Source: Hypholoma sublateritium FD-334 SS-4
Taxonomy: Eukaryota; Basidiomycota; Agaricomycetes; Agaricales; Strophariaceae
Length of the DNA stretch: 64,000 bases
Direction: 5' to 3'
Assembly: GCA_000827495.1 (NCBI GenBank)
Contig: KN817600.1
Coordinates: 1 to 64,000, forward strand
Both the position numbers and the translations under genes were made by a program. The notes below the pieces were generated by a model. That model was given only the letters and a program-made list of their open reading frames with translations, did no database searches and was not told the DNA's origin. Within the stretch, counting starts at the first letter, position 1, and every line of letters starts with the position of its first letter. Shown piece by piece: positions 12,421-22,914 of the stretch.

Positions 12421-14471
12421 GTCCGCTTGCTGCAAGATACCTTGGAATATTGAGGACACTTTCTCATACAAACTATTGAGCGGGATTCCGAGTCGGAGCA
12501 AGCGGGGATTCGCGACGTGAACTCGAGCCCGAATGTGAACCTCCCCACAGGCTACTGCCGTTCAAATGCTAGGCCCAATTTTCAAGTATCATTGGCCCGT
12601 CATAACGCTGCGAATGCACGTTTGTACTATATTCAACTATGTTACTTTAAATCCTGGGCTCCTGGCTCTCCACTGATCATCAATATCAATGTTAATTGCA
12701 ATGCCCATCGTAACATAACTTGGCTTGAAGGCCGTGGCTTTTCCGAGACGTGGGGCCCCTCATATGTGCGTTGCGCAAAACCTAGAAAATAAGATCTCAT
12801 GGAGATCAAATCTTCAGGGCAAAGATGTAGCGCTTGACTGATATGTTCTGATATGTAGGTTCTATGTAAAGACCATATCTGATTCAACATTAATAGCAAC
12901 ACGTAGGGAAAGCTACTGAAGAGAAACCACTTGTGCATTGAGAAGCTTAAAAATCATGAAATTCAATGAAGCTGGCCTACAGTTGGGTTCTGCAAGCCCT
13001 TCACGTTGTAAATTCAAGCTCAAGGCTTACGCGAGAAAAGTACGACTCGGAAGTTGCTTGGAATGATGGAAGTAATAAAAAACTGACACAAAATTGGCAT
13101 GTTCTTGACGTTTTCACGCAGGGAGTCCGTGGCGAGCGCACTGACAGCCTCAAAAGGGACACGGTCAATAATAATATTGACAGTACCGGCAAAGGATATA
13201 CAACTTACAAGTGCTTACTATTTAATTCTAATTTACGACCATGTTGTCGGATTTGAGCAGTCGAGCGACCCTTGAGCGAGCCAACAAAATAATAATTATG
13301 TAAAAACAAGAAAAACAACAAGAACAAGAAAGCCTCTTATTGGTTTTCACGATACCCACCATTATTTTCCTTGTATTTAAGGCCTTAAGGACCTGTCCAC
13401 GACAAGAATCACAAATACCTGCAACGCTGACTCGAAGGGAGGCTGAGTGACGGCGGGCCGGGTAGGCATGAAACAGTGACTACGGTGGCTTGACTGTGGC
13501 GGGAGATGATTCCAGTTGTGACACGCATGGACCTCCCAAACTTCTCTCCAACATTTCCAGTTCAAGTTTGAACGTTGAACGTTGCTTGAGTACAACTCGA
13601 ACGTTTGAAGCAAGTTAAATATTGTATTCCGCTTATTCCCGCATTGCAAAACTCAAAAATTTCAGGTCACCCGCCAGTGGCACCCGCATCAATATAAAGT
13701 ACCTCCTTCTGGCAACACCCAGAACACACCCGTTGCCGATTCAAGCATCGACAACTTTGCAGATTCACCAGCTCCTATCCGTCCTGCTGCTCAGGTTTCA
13801 GCGCCGTTCTTCCAACTGATGTTGGTGATTGCAGCGCCAACAAAGCGACAATCATGTTGGCGTGCACCTCGCTGTCTATGTTGTCGTTGCTATTCTCTTT
13901 GACCCCCAAACCTCGGCGACCCCTGAGGCCTGAGGCCTGACTTTCCAGCTCCGTGAGGGTTCTTTTGCCAGACTTATGTCTATCTGTTTCTACCGCTTCC
14001 CACTGAGTCGAAATTCGCCGTTCGCCCCGCCTCTTTTCCGAGGTGACTCCTACGGGCTCGCCGCAGCTCGCGTCGGCGCAGTTTCTGCAGTGTCGGGGAG
14101 CACACTCATTCGGGGGTACCGGTGGAGACTTCTCCAGAGTCTACACACCCTCTTCCAGAAAAACCTCTACTTTCACATACGGTGGCAGATCCTTCTCGTA
14201 AATCGCGTCATAAATCACGACACAGACGCCATCTAACATCCATCACGGCAGACAATCCACTCAGCACTGTCAAATCTTTCGGACACTCACCCAACTACTG
14301 GCACTGGGGTGCTACCAGAGGCTCTGGCAGGTGCGTGCCGTGCGGCTGCCGTCCGTAATGATCTCATTCGTGCTAACTGCCCCGCTAGTGCGACTCACAC
14401 GAACTATTTTTCGCCACTACTTACTCCCAGTGCGTCAACGTGCAATATATTCCACATGGGGACTGCATTTA

Positions 14472-14500
14472 TTCCACATTGAAAGTGAGCGCCGGGAATA
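14472..14500 (+). repeat. Dispersed repeat copy 2 (29-bp core)
   Basis: Second copy of the element described at 12392-12420, in the same orientation and about 2.1 kb away, just upstream of the NLR gene. Confidence 0.45.
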
Positions 14501-14964
14501 CATACATACTATTGAAACATTGACTCGCCCTCGAGCCGGTCCCAGCGACGAGACTTACAGCACTGAGCACTCTGATTGGCGTTAATCTCAGCGATGACAA
14601 CCGCGTGACAGCAGCCCACTTTTAACCAACCTTCAATAATTCGTATTTCTCCATTTATGTGGTTGAAATGAGCTTGAATGCCATCAGAGAGGCCCCAAGC
14701 AAAAGATGGAAAAACGGGCCAGCAGTTTTCGTGATATTTGCAACTGGATCGCTGTTGGGTCCGACTCGAGGGTGAGCCAACGTTAGTCCTTCACTCACCC
14801 TGTATCATTTTACACGCCCGGATAACCGACGCAACAGAGCTGACAACGCGAACAATTAGGACCCTGTTTTCATATAACTATTTATTGGAGCTGCGAAAGC
14901 GACGGTCTTGTAATACGAACCTCAACTTTTCTGTGTACAGTTTCGTGCTCAACCACCGACTTTG

Positions 14965-17900
14965 ATGTCTTCTCAATTTTTCACCAATGCTCATGGCATT
15001 ACCTTGATCGATACGACTCTACAACACATACAGGGAAATCTAATCCAATTCAACCTGAAAGAGGCCGGTAAGTGTTATTGCCACGATACCTTTACCGCGA
15101 CTTATACTGTATTTTGCTATCCAGATTTGAGTAGCTTGGTCTATGTCAAGAACAACGGTTACAATACCTCGAAGCAGTGTCTGGCTAACACACGTTCAGA
15201 CATCCTCAGCGAGATCAGGAGCTGGGCACGAAGTCCTCACGAAGATGTTTCCCCCATTTTCTGGCTGCACGGTACCGCTGGCTCTGGTAAATCCGCAATC
15301 GCACATACAATTGCCATCGAATTCGACAATGACAAGCAGCTGGGTTCATTCTTTCCCTTCGATCGCACTTACCTTGCCGAATGCCGCCACGAGAAGGTGT
15401 TCACCACTATCGCTCGTGACTTGGCCCATAGTAACACAGCCTTCAAGCAAGCAGTACTGGACGTGATACAAGAGAAGGCCTGGCTTAATTCAACGCCGGA
15501 TCTTTCGCAGCAGTGGGATAGCTTGCTGGTCAGACCTTCGGTCAATCTTTCCAATGCTGGTCCAATTCTGCTTGTCATCGACGCCCTTGATGAAAGCGGT
15601 GACCATCTCTCTCGCAACGCTTTATTATCTATCCTGGCAACTCGAGCAGGCGAACTTCCCCCTAACATCCGAATTCTGCTCACCTCGCGCACTCGGGACG
15701 ATATCTTGCAGACTTTATCACAGAGTCCCCATGTACTCTCCAGGGACCTGAACGACACCCCCAAATCCTTAATTGATCACGACATATCCGTTTATATTTC
15801 CAAGCAGTTACGTGGGATTGACGACGCATTTTTCGACAGTCAGCAACGTCTACTAGTCGATCGCTCAGAAGGCCTCTTTCAATGGGCGTACGTCGCGTGC
15901 GAATTTATCAAAGACACTGGCAAGATATCCAACCCGATCAAGAATTTCTATAAGCTGCTGAATCCAGCGGCAGGCGTGGCAGGCGCACTAGACAGCCTCT
16001 ACGACACGGTGCTGCATTCCATGCTCCACGGCGATAATGACGATGCTGTGCAGCTTTTCCGATCCGTAATGGGGCAAGTGCTCGGACTACTAGAGCCGCT
16101 TTGTCTGGACGATCTAACAAGAATACGAGAAAAATACCCTGTGGGTGCCGGACAAGCCAGTGATATACGCCTTGTTATGGCGCGCATGGGGCCGCTTTTG
16201 AGCGGGACTATAGACCACTCTATTCCTATACGGCCTCTACACTCTTCTTTCCAGGACTACCTCACTGATCGCCGCCGCAGCAAAGACTGCCACGTCAATA
16301 TGTCGCTACAGAGAACCAATATCGTGTTCGCTACGCTAGGAATCATGAGCGCCGAGCTTCGCTTCAATATCTGCAATTTGGAAAGCTCGTATTTACTCAA
16401 CTCAGATGTCCCTGATCTCGCGGTGCGCGTCGAGAAGTGTATCTCCTCTCCTCTTTCCTATTCTTGTCGGAATTGGGGGGCTCATTTCCGCGACACACCT
16501 TTTGACTCTAAAGTTGCAATACGGGTTAGACAATTCTTGAACCAGCAATTTCTGTATTGGCTAGAAGCCCTGAGTCTCATGAAATGTATTCAGGTCGCTG
16601 CTTCCTCCCTATCGTTGCTTTGGACATGGCTGAGTGTAAGTTGTTTGTTGCATTGCTCTTTACATGGCATTTATCTGAACATCCGGTTGCGTAGAAAAAC
16701 AACGCGGTACAACATAGAGATGTTTTAGACTTTGTGACAGACGCCCGGAGGTTCGTGCGCATGTTTGGCGGAACGATCTCCCAAAGTACACCGCATCTAT
16801 ATCTATCCGCACTTCCCTTCTCGCCGCAAAACTCCATTGTACATCAAACATATATTACAGAATTTCCACCCAGTCGAGGAGCCCGTGTCGTGTCAGGCCG
16901 TATCACTACCTGGCCAGCATACCAGAGTGTTTTGTCTGGGCACACTGCAGCCGTCAACTGTGCGGCGTTTTCGCCGGATGGCAAGTACATCGTCTCCGGG
17001 TCAGACGACAACACGGTTCGCGTCTGGCACGCAGATACGGGAAACGCATTCAGTGCGCCCTTCAAACAGCACTTGCAGGCCGTGACGTTTGTTGCATTTT
17101 CCCCAGATGGCAGGCGTATCATTTCCGCAGACAAAACGATTCTCATATGGGACGCCAACCTGGGACAAGCAGATGGTGCGCTGCGGGCGCTAGAAGGGCA
17201 CGCTAGTGGGGTCACTTCAATCACGTTTTCACCAGATGGCACGCAAATTGCTTCCGGCTCATGGGACCAGACGATCCGGATATGGGATTACGAGCGGGGC
17301 ACAGTTCTTGCAGATATCTACGGGTACTCCCATTGTGTCAGCAATGTTGTGTTTTCGCCCGACGGAAAGCGTATCATATCGGCCTCGATAGATGGGACCA
17401 TTCGTATATGGGATATCGACACGCACGAATTAATTGCCGACTTTACCGACAGACTCAATAGGCAGCCTGTGAAGACTTCCATGGGAATCACAGCGGACGG
17501 CAAGCGCATTATCTCGTCATTTGAGGGCCATACGCTCCTCTTCCGCACTGTTGATACCGGGAAAACGACTGTTTGGCGCCCAAAGACTTGGATTAGAAAC
17601 CGGCGTTTCACCGTGGCTGCCTTTTCCGCACATCTCGAGTACATTGTCACCGGAGACATCTTTAACAATACGCTCAATATATGGGACGGGGCTACAGGCA
17701 ACGCGGTAGCGGCACCCCTTGAGGGGCACACAAATTCCGTCAATTCCCTTGTATTTTCGCCAGACGGACAGCAGATACTTTCCAGCTCTAGCGACAAAAC
17801 AGCCCGCGTGTGGGATATGGAGACTCTGAACCAGGTGGCCAATGTTATACCGAGGGCTACACGCTTCAAAGGCTCGCTCTCCTGGTTCAAGTCCGCCCTT

Positions 17901-19222
17901 CTACAGAATGGTGATTGCTTTCTTATATCTTCACGGCAGGCTAATTCACACTGGTAAATGCAAATATAGACGCTGTGGCGGCTCTTACCAGGGGTGAGTT
18001 ACGCTCCGTCGCGTTTTCACGAAATAACAAGAATATAATTCTATGCCTACGACTAAGCCCTGTGGAGCCTCCAATAAGTAGGCTGGATCTCGATACAGGA
18101 AATGCAGTAAATGTATTCCCACAACTGCGCTGGTTTGACAACGTCAAGCAGTATGAAGCCATCGCCATTTCACCTGACGGCAGCCGCCTGATTTCTAGCC
18201 TGTCGGACGGTAAAATCTATATCTGCGACGCCGATACTGGAATAGCAGTGGTTCCACCGCTCAGTGCCGAAGGGAATACCCGGTCCTTTCACTCTGCCAC
18301 ATTCTCGCCGGGAAGCAGTGGCATGCTCTTGAGTACGAGGCCAGGGCCCAGTACTGTCTGTTATGTATGGAATATCGTTACAGGACAAACTTTGGCTGGA
18401 CCCCTACATTTAGGTGGAGAAACTGATTCTATTGCTCTTTCGCCTGATCACAAGTGCATCATCTACCTCCGCGATAAAAATATTTACAGACTCGGGCTCA
18501 CTGACAGGAAGGAAGCAGCAGTACAAATTCTCCTCCAAGGGCACAGAAGCCCAGTCTGCTACCTCGAGTTCACCCCAGACGGCACCCGCATCATCTCAGG
18601 CGCGTACAACGGAACGATTGTTATTAGCGACGCCGTTACGGGCGAAAATGTGGGCGAACCGCTCCTTGGGCACGTCGCGCGGATCACTAACATCGCATTT
18701 TCTCCGGATGGTGAGCACATGGCCTCTGCTGCAGACGACTATACGATCTGCCTCTGGGACCTAAATACGGGGCGTGCGACGATGGCGCCTCTCCGAGGGC
18801 ATACCGACGTATTTGTTTCAATCGCTTTCTCTGCAGATGGGCAGGATCTTGTCTCGAGCTCTCGTGACAAGACGGCGCGCACTTGGGATGTCACTGTACG
18901 GCCGACCCTAACAGTTGCGCCAGAAATTAATTTTTCTCTAAAACCATGCCATGCGCTGCAAAACGCAGGAACACTATTTCAGAACCCCGACGACGTTGGA
19001 GATTGGAGAGATGCCGTTGAGGTGAGGCAAGATGGATGGATAGTGGGGCCGCAGGGGAGGCTGATTCTGCACGTTCCGACGATGCATCTCCCGGGAATCA
19101 TCCGCCTGCGAACGAAGCGGTTCATACTCGTAGATGCAACGGAACTTGATCTCAGTAGTTTTGCTCATGGCCCGTCATGGCAAGCATGTCGTAGTTCTGG
19201 CTTGAGGTCTGCGGAAAATTAA
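14965..19222 (+). CDS. NACHT-WD40 NLR (STAND P-loop NTPase) receptor
   Basis: Fungal NLR-like signal NTPase, a class linked to non-self recognition and cell death in fungi; the ligand is unknown. The start at 14965 gives the short N-terminal type MSSQFFTNAHGITLIDT... common in agaricomycete NLRs. The NACHT domain has Walker A GTAGSGKS (15271-15294) and Walker B ILLVIDALDE (15565-15594). A helical region follows, then about 14 WD40 repeats, enough for two seven-blade propellers, and a ~100-residue tail. I place introns at 15068-15124, 16636-16694 and 17911-17969. The last is phase 1 and joins QN to DAVAALTRGE, which removes the apparent stop near 17955. The spliced product is 1,360 residues. 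The WD repeats are diverged from one another, unlike the near-identical arrays of HET-E-type genes. No separate N-terminal effector domain was recognised. It converges on the F-box gene. Confidence 0.88.
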
Positions 19223-19571
19223 ACTAAGTTCCAACTTCAAAGCGAATCGGACTCGTACGTAACCAGCGTTTATTACAAGGAAATAGATTTGAGTCCAAGG
19301 TATACTTATATCCACTCTCTTGAGAGACCTCCAAGTAGAGACGACGGTGCCAGTGCATCAGTAAAAGGTCAGACACATTGCAACGCATTGGAACCGCAGC
19401 GGAGTAAATACTCCGCTATTCATTACTCCGGCCTGGAAACCTCAGGCATCAGGCTGCATGTTCGAAGGGATCTTCACTCTGGAGCTAACGACGGACAATA
19501 ACCATAGCCGTCAAAAATATCATCGCCTGTAGGTAAAAATGGGATACTATCCTAATTATCCTGACCAAATC
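19223..19571. other. Short convergent intergenic spacer with hairpin and repeat arm
   Basis: It contains a perfect short hairpin at 19399-19416 (arms gcggagt/actccgc, 4-base loop) and the left arm of an inverted repeat at 19440-19552. No gene was seen. The hairpin may lie in the 3' region of the NLR transcript. Confidence 0.6.
19440..19552 (+). repeat. Left arm of an inverted repeat around the F-box gene
   Basis: This arm matches the reverse complement of 22211-22354. Identical blocks include 'gtaggtaaaaatgggat' (17 bases), 'gtcaaaaatatcatc' (15 bases), 'accata' and 'ggatcttca'. The arm ends only 19 bp from the F-box stop codon. It could be a terminal inverted repeat or one of two oppositely inserted copies of a small element. 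Confidence 0.75.
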
Positions 19572-21197
19572 CTAACTAGATTCGATAACAATATCCACAC
19601 CATGATTTTCTGCTATCGTCTTGAGCAAGTCGAGCTCGGGGAACTTGGGCGCGGCGGGGCGCGAGAGGCGCAGATTGATCGACCGCAGCCCGGTGCGTTC
19701 GTCTTCCGGCCCCGGGCCCCACACCCCGTTGTTAAACTTCCTGATGCGCGACGACAGTACCGCCGTAAGTTCCGCCGCAGACACGCAGAAGCGGTCCTCC
19801 AGCACGAACGTCTCCAGGTTAGGCAGGATCGCCGCGGGGAGGCTCGCCTGGTTGCGGTTTGCGAGGCGCGGCACAATGTGCTCCGCGGACCGCAGCACCG
19901 TGAGGTGCAGGTACCGCAGCGACGGCAGTGCGCCGAGCAGCCAAACAACTCCTCGATTCTCGTCCCACAACGCGTCCTGGTCGAGCGACGCGCGGAAGGA
20001 AAGGCGGTCTGGTGCGCAGCTCGAGCGCGTGAGCATCGACAGCGTCTGCTCGGCGATGAACGGCGTGATGGCGTGGATGGACAGGTCCTGCAGTTGCGGC
20101 ACGGTGAGGAACTGCGACGTCTTTGAGATATAGCTGCCCTTGTTGATGATTGTCAGCTTCGTCAGATGCGGAAGAAGCACAGGCTGCGACGAGGCGACCT
20201 CGAGGATGCGCTCGCCCTCGGTTGAGAACGCAACAAGGTTGGTCATTTGTTGCATGATCTGTGTGAACTCGCCCTCGCGGAAGGTGCTGCCTTTCGACGT
20301 GAAGTGTGTGATTTGGGACCAGGAGACGCGAAGGAAGTGGCATGGGTGAACGATACCAATGACGGAGACCTCACACAGTTGCGGCGCGTCCTCGAATGCA
20401 TCGAGCGGGGTAAGGGAAGGGACGCTGTCTAACGGCGACAACCCAAAATGTACCCGGCGCAAATTGGGGACCTTGTGTTTGGCGAGGACGAGGTCACCGT
20501 GATATGTGGAGAGCAGGTCAGCATCGAAAGATGCATCTTTCCAACGTTCTGAATGGGACAGCAGCGTCAAAATGACGGGTCTGACGAAGGACCCCGGGTT
20601 TCTGGTGTCGACTGAGAACGTCAGCCGCTCGTTTCTGGAGCGGTCCAGACATAGGCGGAGAAATTCTTCGGTTTTCGAACTTGGGGGCGCGCCTGGGAAG
20701 AATTTATGGTCGAGGTGTATATCGGACCACAATTCGGGCAACGAAAGAGAAACCGTCCTCCAATAGCTGCATATCTTCCCCAACAGCCATGGCATGTCGC
20801 TGTCATCTCGGCGAGAAGGCCACCTGATGCTGGACCCCGCAGCGGCGAATAGAAAGATCTCGCTCAATATTTCTGGGGGGAGTCTGCGAATTAGAGACAA
20901 AGGTGCCTGATGGGACTTCAGCGTGAGATGCAAATGGTTGCGATACTCCTTGAACTCCTCAAGCTTGAGCTGCAGCCTCTGAATCTCATCGTCGACGGAG
21001 GTAATGGTGCATCGAACTTCACTAATCCTGTTCTCGATAGTAATTTGTTCTTCGGGGGACGGTATAAAGGATGAGTGAGAAAGTGTCGTAGATAATGGTG
21101 TGAATAATGGACGCTGACCCGGAGAACTGTCACCAGATAGATTGCCAATAAGTAGGATTGGCTTGCGTTCGAAATGATTATCATACCGTATTGACAT
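19572..21197 (-). CDS. F-box protein with N-terminal coiled coil and leucine-rich C-terminal part
   Basis: Single exon of 541 codons from 21197. Residues about 45-95 form a heptad-like helix (ISEVRCTITSVDDEIQRLQL...). An F-box follows at about residues 100-145 (LSLIRRLPPEILSEIFLF, then SYWRTVSLSLPELWSDI), then a leucine-rich repeat-like region with LRRVHFGLSPLDS and LRYLHLTVLRSAE. This layout is the large agaricomycete F-box family, expected to bind Skp1 in SCF ubiquitin ligases through the F-box and substrates through the C-terminal part. The target is unknown. It is head-to-tail with nothing and converges on the NLR. It is enclosed by the inverted repeat arms at 19440-19552 and 22211-22354. 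The second half is markedly GC-rich. A related, longer F-box gene lies at 52005-54104. Confidence 0.85.
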   Translation of the reverse strand: MSIRYDNHFERKPILLIGNLSGDSSPGQRPLFTPLSTTLSHSSFIPSPEEQITIENRISEVRCTITSVDDEIQRLQLKLEEFKEYRNHLHLTLKSHQAPLSLIRRLPPEILSEIFLFAAAGSSIRWPSRRDDSDMPWLLGKICSYWRTVSLSLPELWSDIHLDHKFFPGAPPSSKTEEFLRLCLDRSRNERLTFSVDTRNPGSFVRPVILTLLSHSERWKDASFDADLLSTYHGDLVLAKHKVPNLRRVHFGLSPLDSVPSLTPLDAFEDAPQLCEVSVIGIVHPCHFLRVSWSQITHFTSKGSTFREGEFTQIMQQMTNLVAFSTEGERILEVASSQPVLLPHLTKLTIINKGSYISKTSQFLTVPQLQDLSIHAITPFIAEQTLSMLTRSSCAPDRLSFRASLDQDALWDENRGVVWLLGALPSLRYLHLTVLRSAEHIVPRLANRNQASLPAAILPNLETFVLEDRFCVSAAELTAVLSSRIRKFNNGVWGPGPEDERTGLRSINLRLSRPAAPKFPELDLLKTIAENHGVDIVIESS

Positions 21198-22210
21198 TGT
21201 CGCCGTGCGCTCTCAGACCAGCTTTGATTGCCAACTCACATGTGGGGTGGAGAAAACCCTAGATCGTGTTCAACTCGTGGTAGCAACGTGGTAGTGTAGA
21301 GTCACTTGAGTAGATGCTTTTTATGTAAGAACTTTTATTAGACATTTTGAAGTGTCACGTGTCAACTACTTACTCTTCAATTTGAAAGCGGTTTCCGAAC
21401 GGTTTTCCCAAGGATTTCCTCGAATCGTCCGGTTTGCGACCAATCAGCGACCAGTCAGACGTCCTCTGACTGCCAGTAAAGCCTGGGTTACGTATAAGTT
21501 ATAAACGTGTAAAATATGTTGTTTATTTCCAAATTTTACGTTCAGTTAAAGTAAGTACTACTTACTATGTAGTATTAGTTTTTCATCCGAGATGCAGAAC
21601 AGTCATTATGCTTATGGCCGTTACAAGGACCACGGTGTTGTAGGTAACACTTCCTTCGGGGCAATTTCGGGCATGACTTCGTAATCTCATTCAGTCAACA
21701 TTCAATAGTTCAGTGCAAGTTCAGTATCTTGTATTAGAATTACGGTAGAGCTTTACAAAGTATTGTAACATAGGTTCCGTTCAGCTCCCAACATATTTGA
21801 CAGCTTTCCAATCCACACGGATTTGATACGGCTGTCGTATAAAGTTCTTGATCACACATAAGACACACAAGGAGCAATACAAGAAAAGGAACCGAGGTGC
21901 CCCAGAAAGCACGTACGGCGACCGCGGCGTCGCGCGGGAGCGTTTCGGCCTTGGTCTGCTACCGGAGCGCAAGGTCGGTTTCCAGCTGGGATGTAGGTAG
22001 TGCCTCGAGGATGGCTAAAGGATTACATATAATAATTGTAAGATTAGGACAAGGAAGAGAAGCATCTAAGTGTAGTGGAGTGGAGCGCACGGGCTGCGCT
22101 CAATTACTCTGCTCTTTTCGTCTCATGGGCCGCACCATTCGCTGAAGACTGTTGCGGAAAATCGCGCCGTGGATATAACTGTTATTAATTCAGACCATTC
22201 TATGTAGCCG

Positions 22211-22354
22211 AGATAGCATCCCATTTTTACCTACTTGAAGTGCTGATCAGGGGATGATATTTTTGACATCTATGGTCATTGAATTGTTACCGCCGTTGGA
22301 TTAACAATGAAGATCCTTTCTAATGCATAGATGTACATAGCCTGTGGCCTGAGG
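22211..22354 (-). repeat. Right arm of the inverted repeat around the F-box gene
   Basis: Reverse-complement partner of 19440-19552. Relative to the left arm it has extra segments of about 10 and 16 bases, so the arms are diverged and unequal. Both arms finish inward on the 'taggtaaaaatgggat' block. The span between outer ends is about 2.9 kb and includes the whole F-box gene. Confidence 0.75.
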
Positions 22355-22841
22355 CCTGAGTCCTGCCGAAAGTGGCTGAAAGTGGTGGTACATACATAAT
22401 TACCACGCGAAACAAACGCGAAAGTATTTTTAGGACAATAGCTTGCCGGCCGTAAATTGATCGATGAGCCTAAACTCGGCAGGCGCGTCAACAACTGCTG
22501 CCGCCAGCATCATTTGTTTTCCGCCACACCCATGACTGTCAAAAGCCACTGCCTCATCGACCTGCAAATCTGCCCTATTTCTCCTCTAATACATCTGAAA
22601 TACATGCAGACATCGTCTGAGCCCTGTATGTATGCGATGTAGCTGCTCTAGTACCTTGCACGGGCTGTAGAAGTGTCAGATGGTATCAGCAAAATCTGAA
22701 ATGCGAAACTTCAAGTACATACCAGTACCTTCGGCAGCCAAGGGATAGGGATATTCCACTGTCTGGGCTTGGCCGTTTTTTGGACGTAAGCAACAGTCCG
22801 TTCGCACCGTATGTCGGACGATTCACGGACTAAAATCTGCC

Positions 22842-22847
22842 TATAAG
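22842..22847 (+). promoter_or_regulatory. TATA box of the MFS transporter gene
   Basis: TATAAG lies 73 bp upstream of the start codon at 22915, in a typical position for a fungal core promoter. A C-rich tract follows. Confidence 0.45.
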
Positions 22848-22914
22848 AAGGGGGGAACAAGGGCTACAAATCAACTCCCCCAATAATTGGTTTTCTCCCC
22901 CTCTTCTGTGCGCT

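Larger units (their letters stand above)
11327..14964. other. Long intergenic region, repeats and no confident gene
   Basis: About 3.6 kb between the P450 and the NLR. It is AT-rich up to about 13.4 kb. It holds a diverged repeat pair (12392-12420 and 14472-14500), a doubled 'gaagtccgta' word near 12250 and 12290, and a palindromic 'gttcaagtttgaac' near 13560. Between about 13.7 and 14.45 kb base composition becomes C-rich and short open stretches appear in several frames, but no exon chain or family motif could be established. Confidence 0.55.
21198..22914. other. Intergenic, right repeat arm and MFS promoter region
   Basis: No gene was seen in 1.7 kb. The region holds the right inverted repeat arm (22211-22354), a doubled 'ggcctga' word inside it, and near 22800 two inverted 'gtccg/cggac' words upstream of the transporter that may be regulatory. 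Confidence 0.55.

Noticed and set aside
16636..17975. NLR split into three separate or frameshifted genes
   Set aside because: Introns 16636-16694 and 17911-17969 join the frames exactly, and WD repeats continue across the joins.
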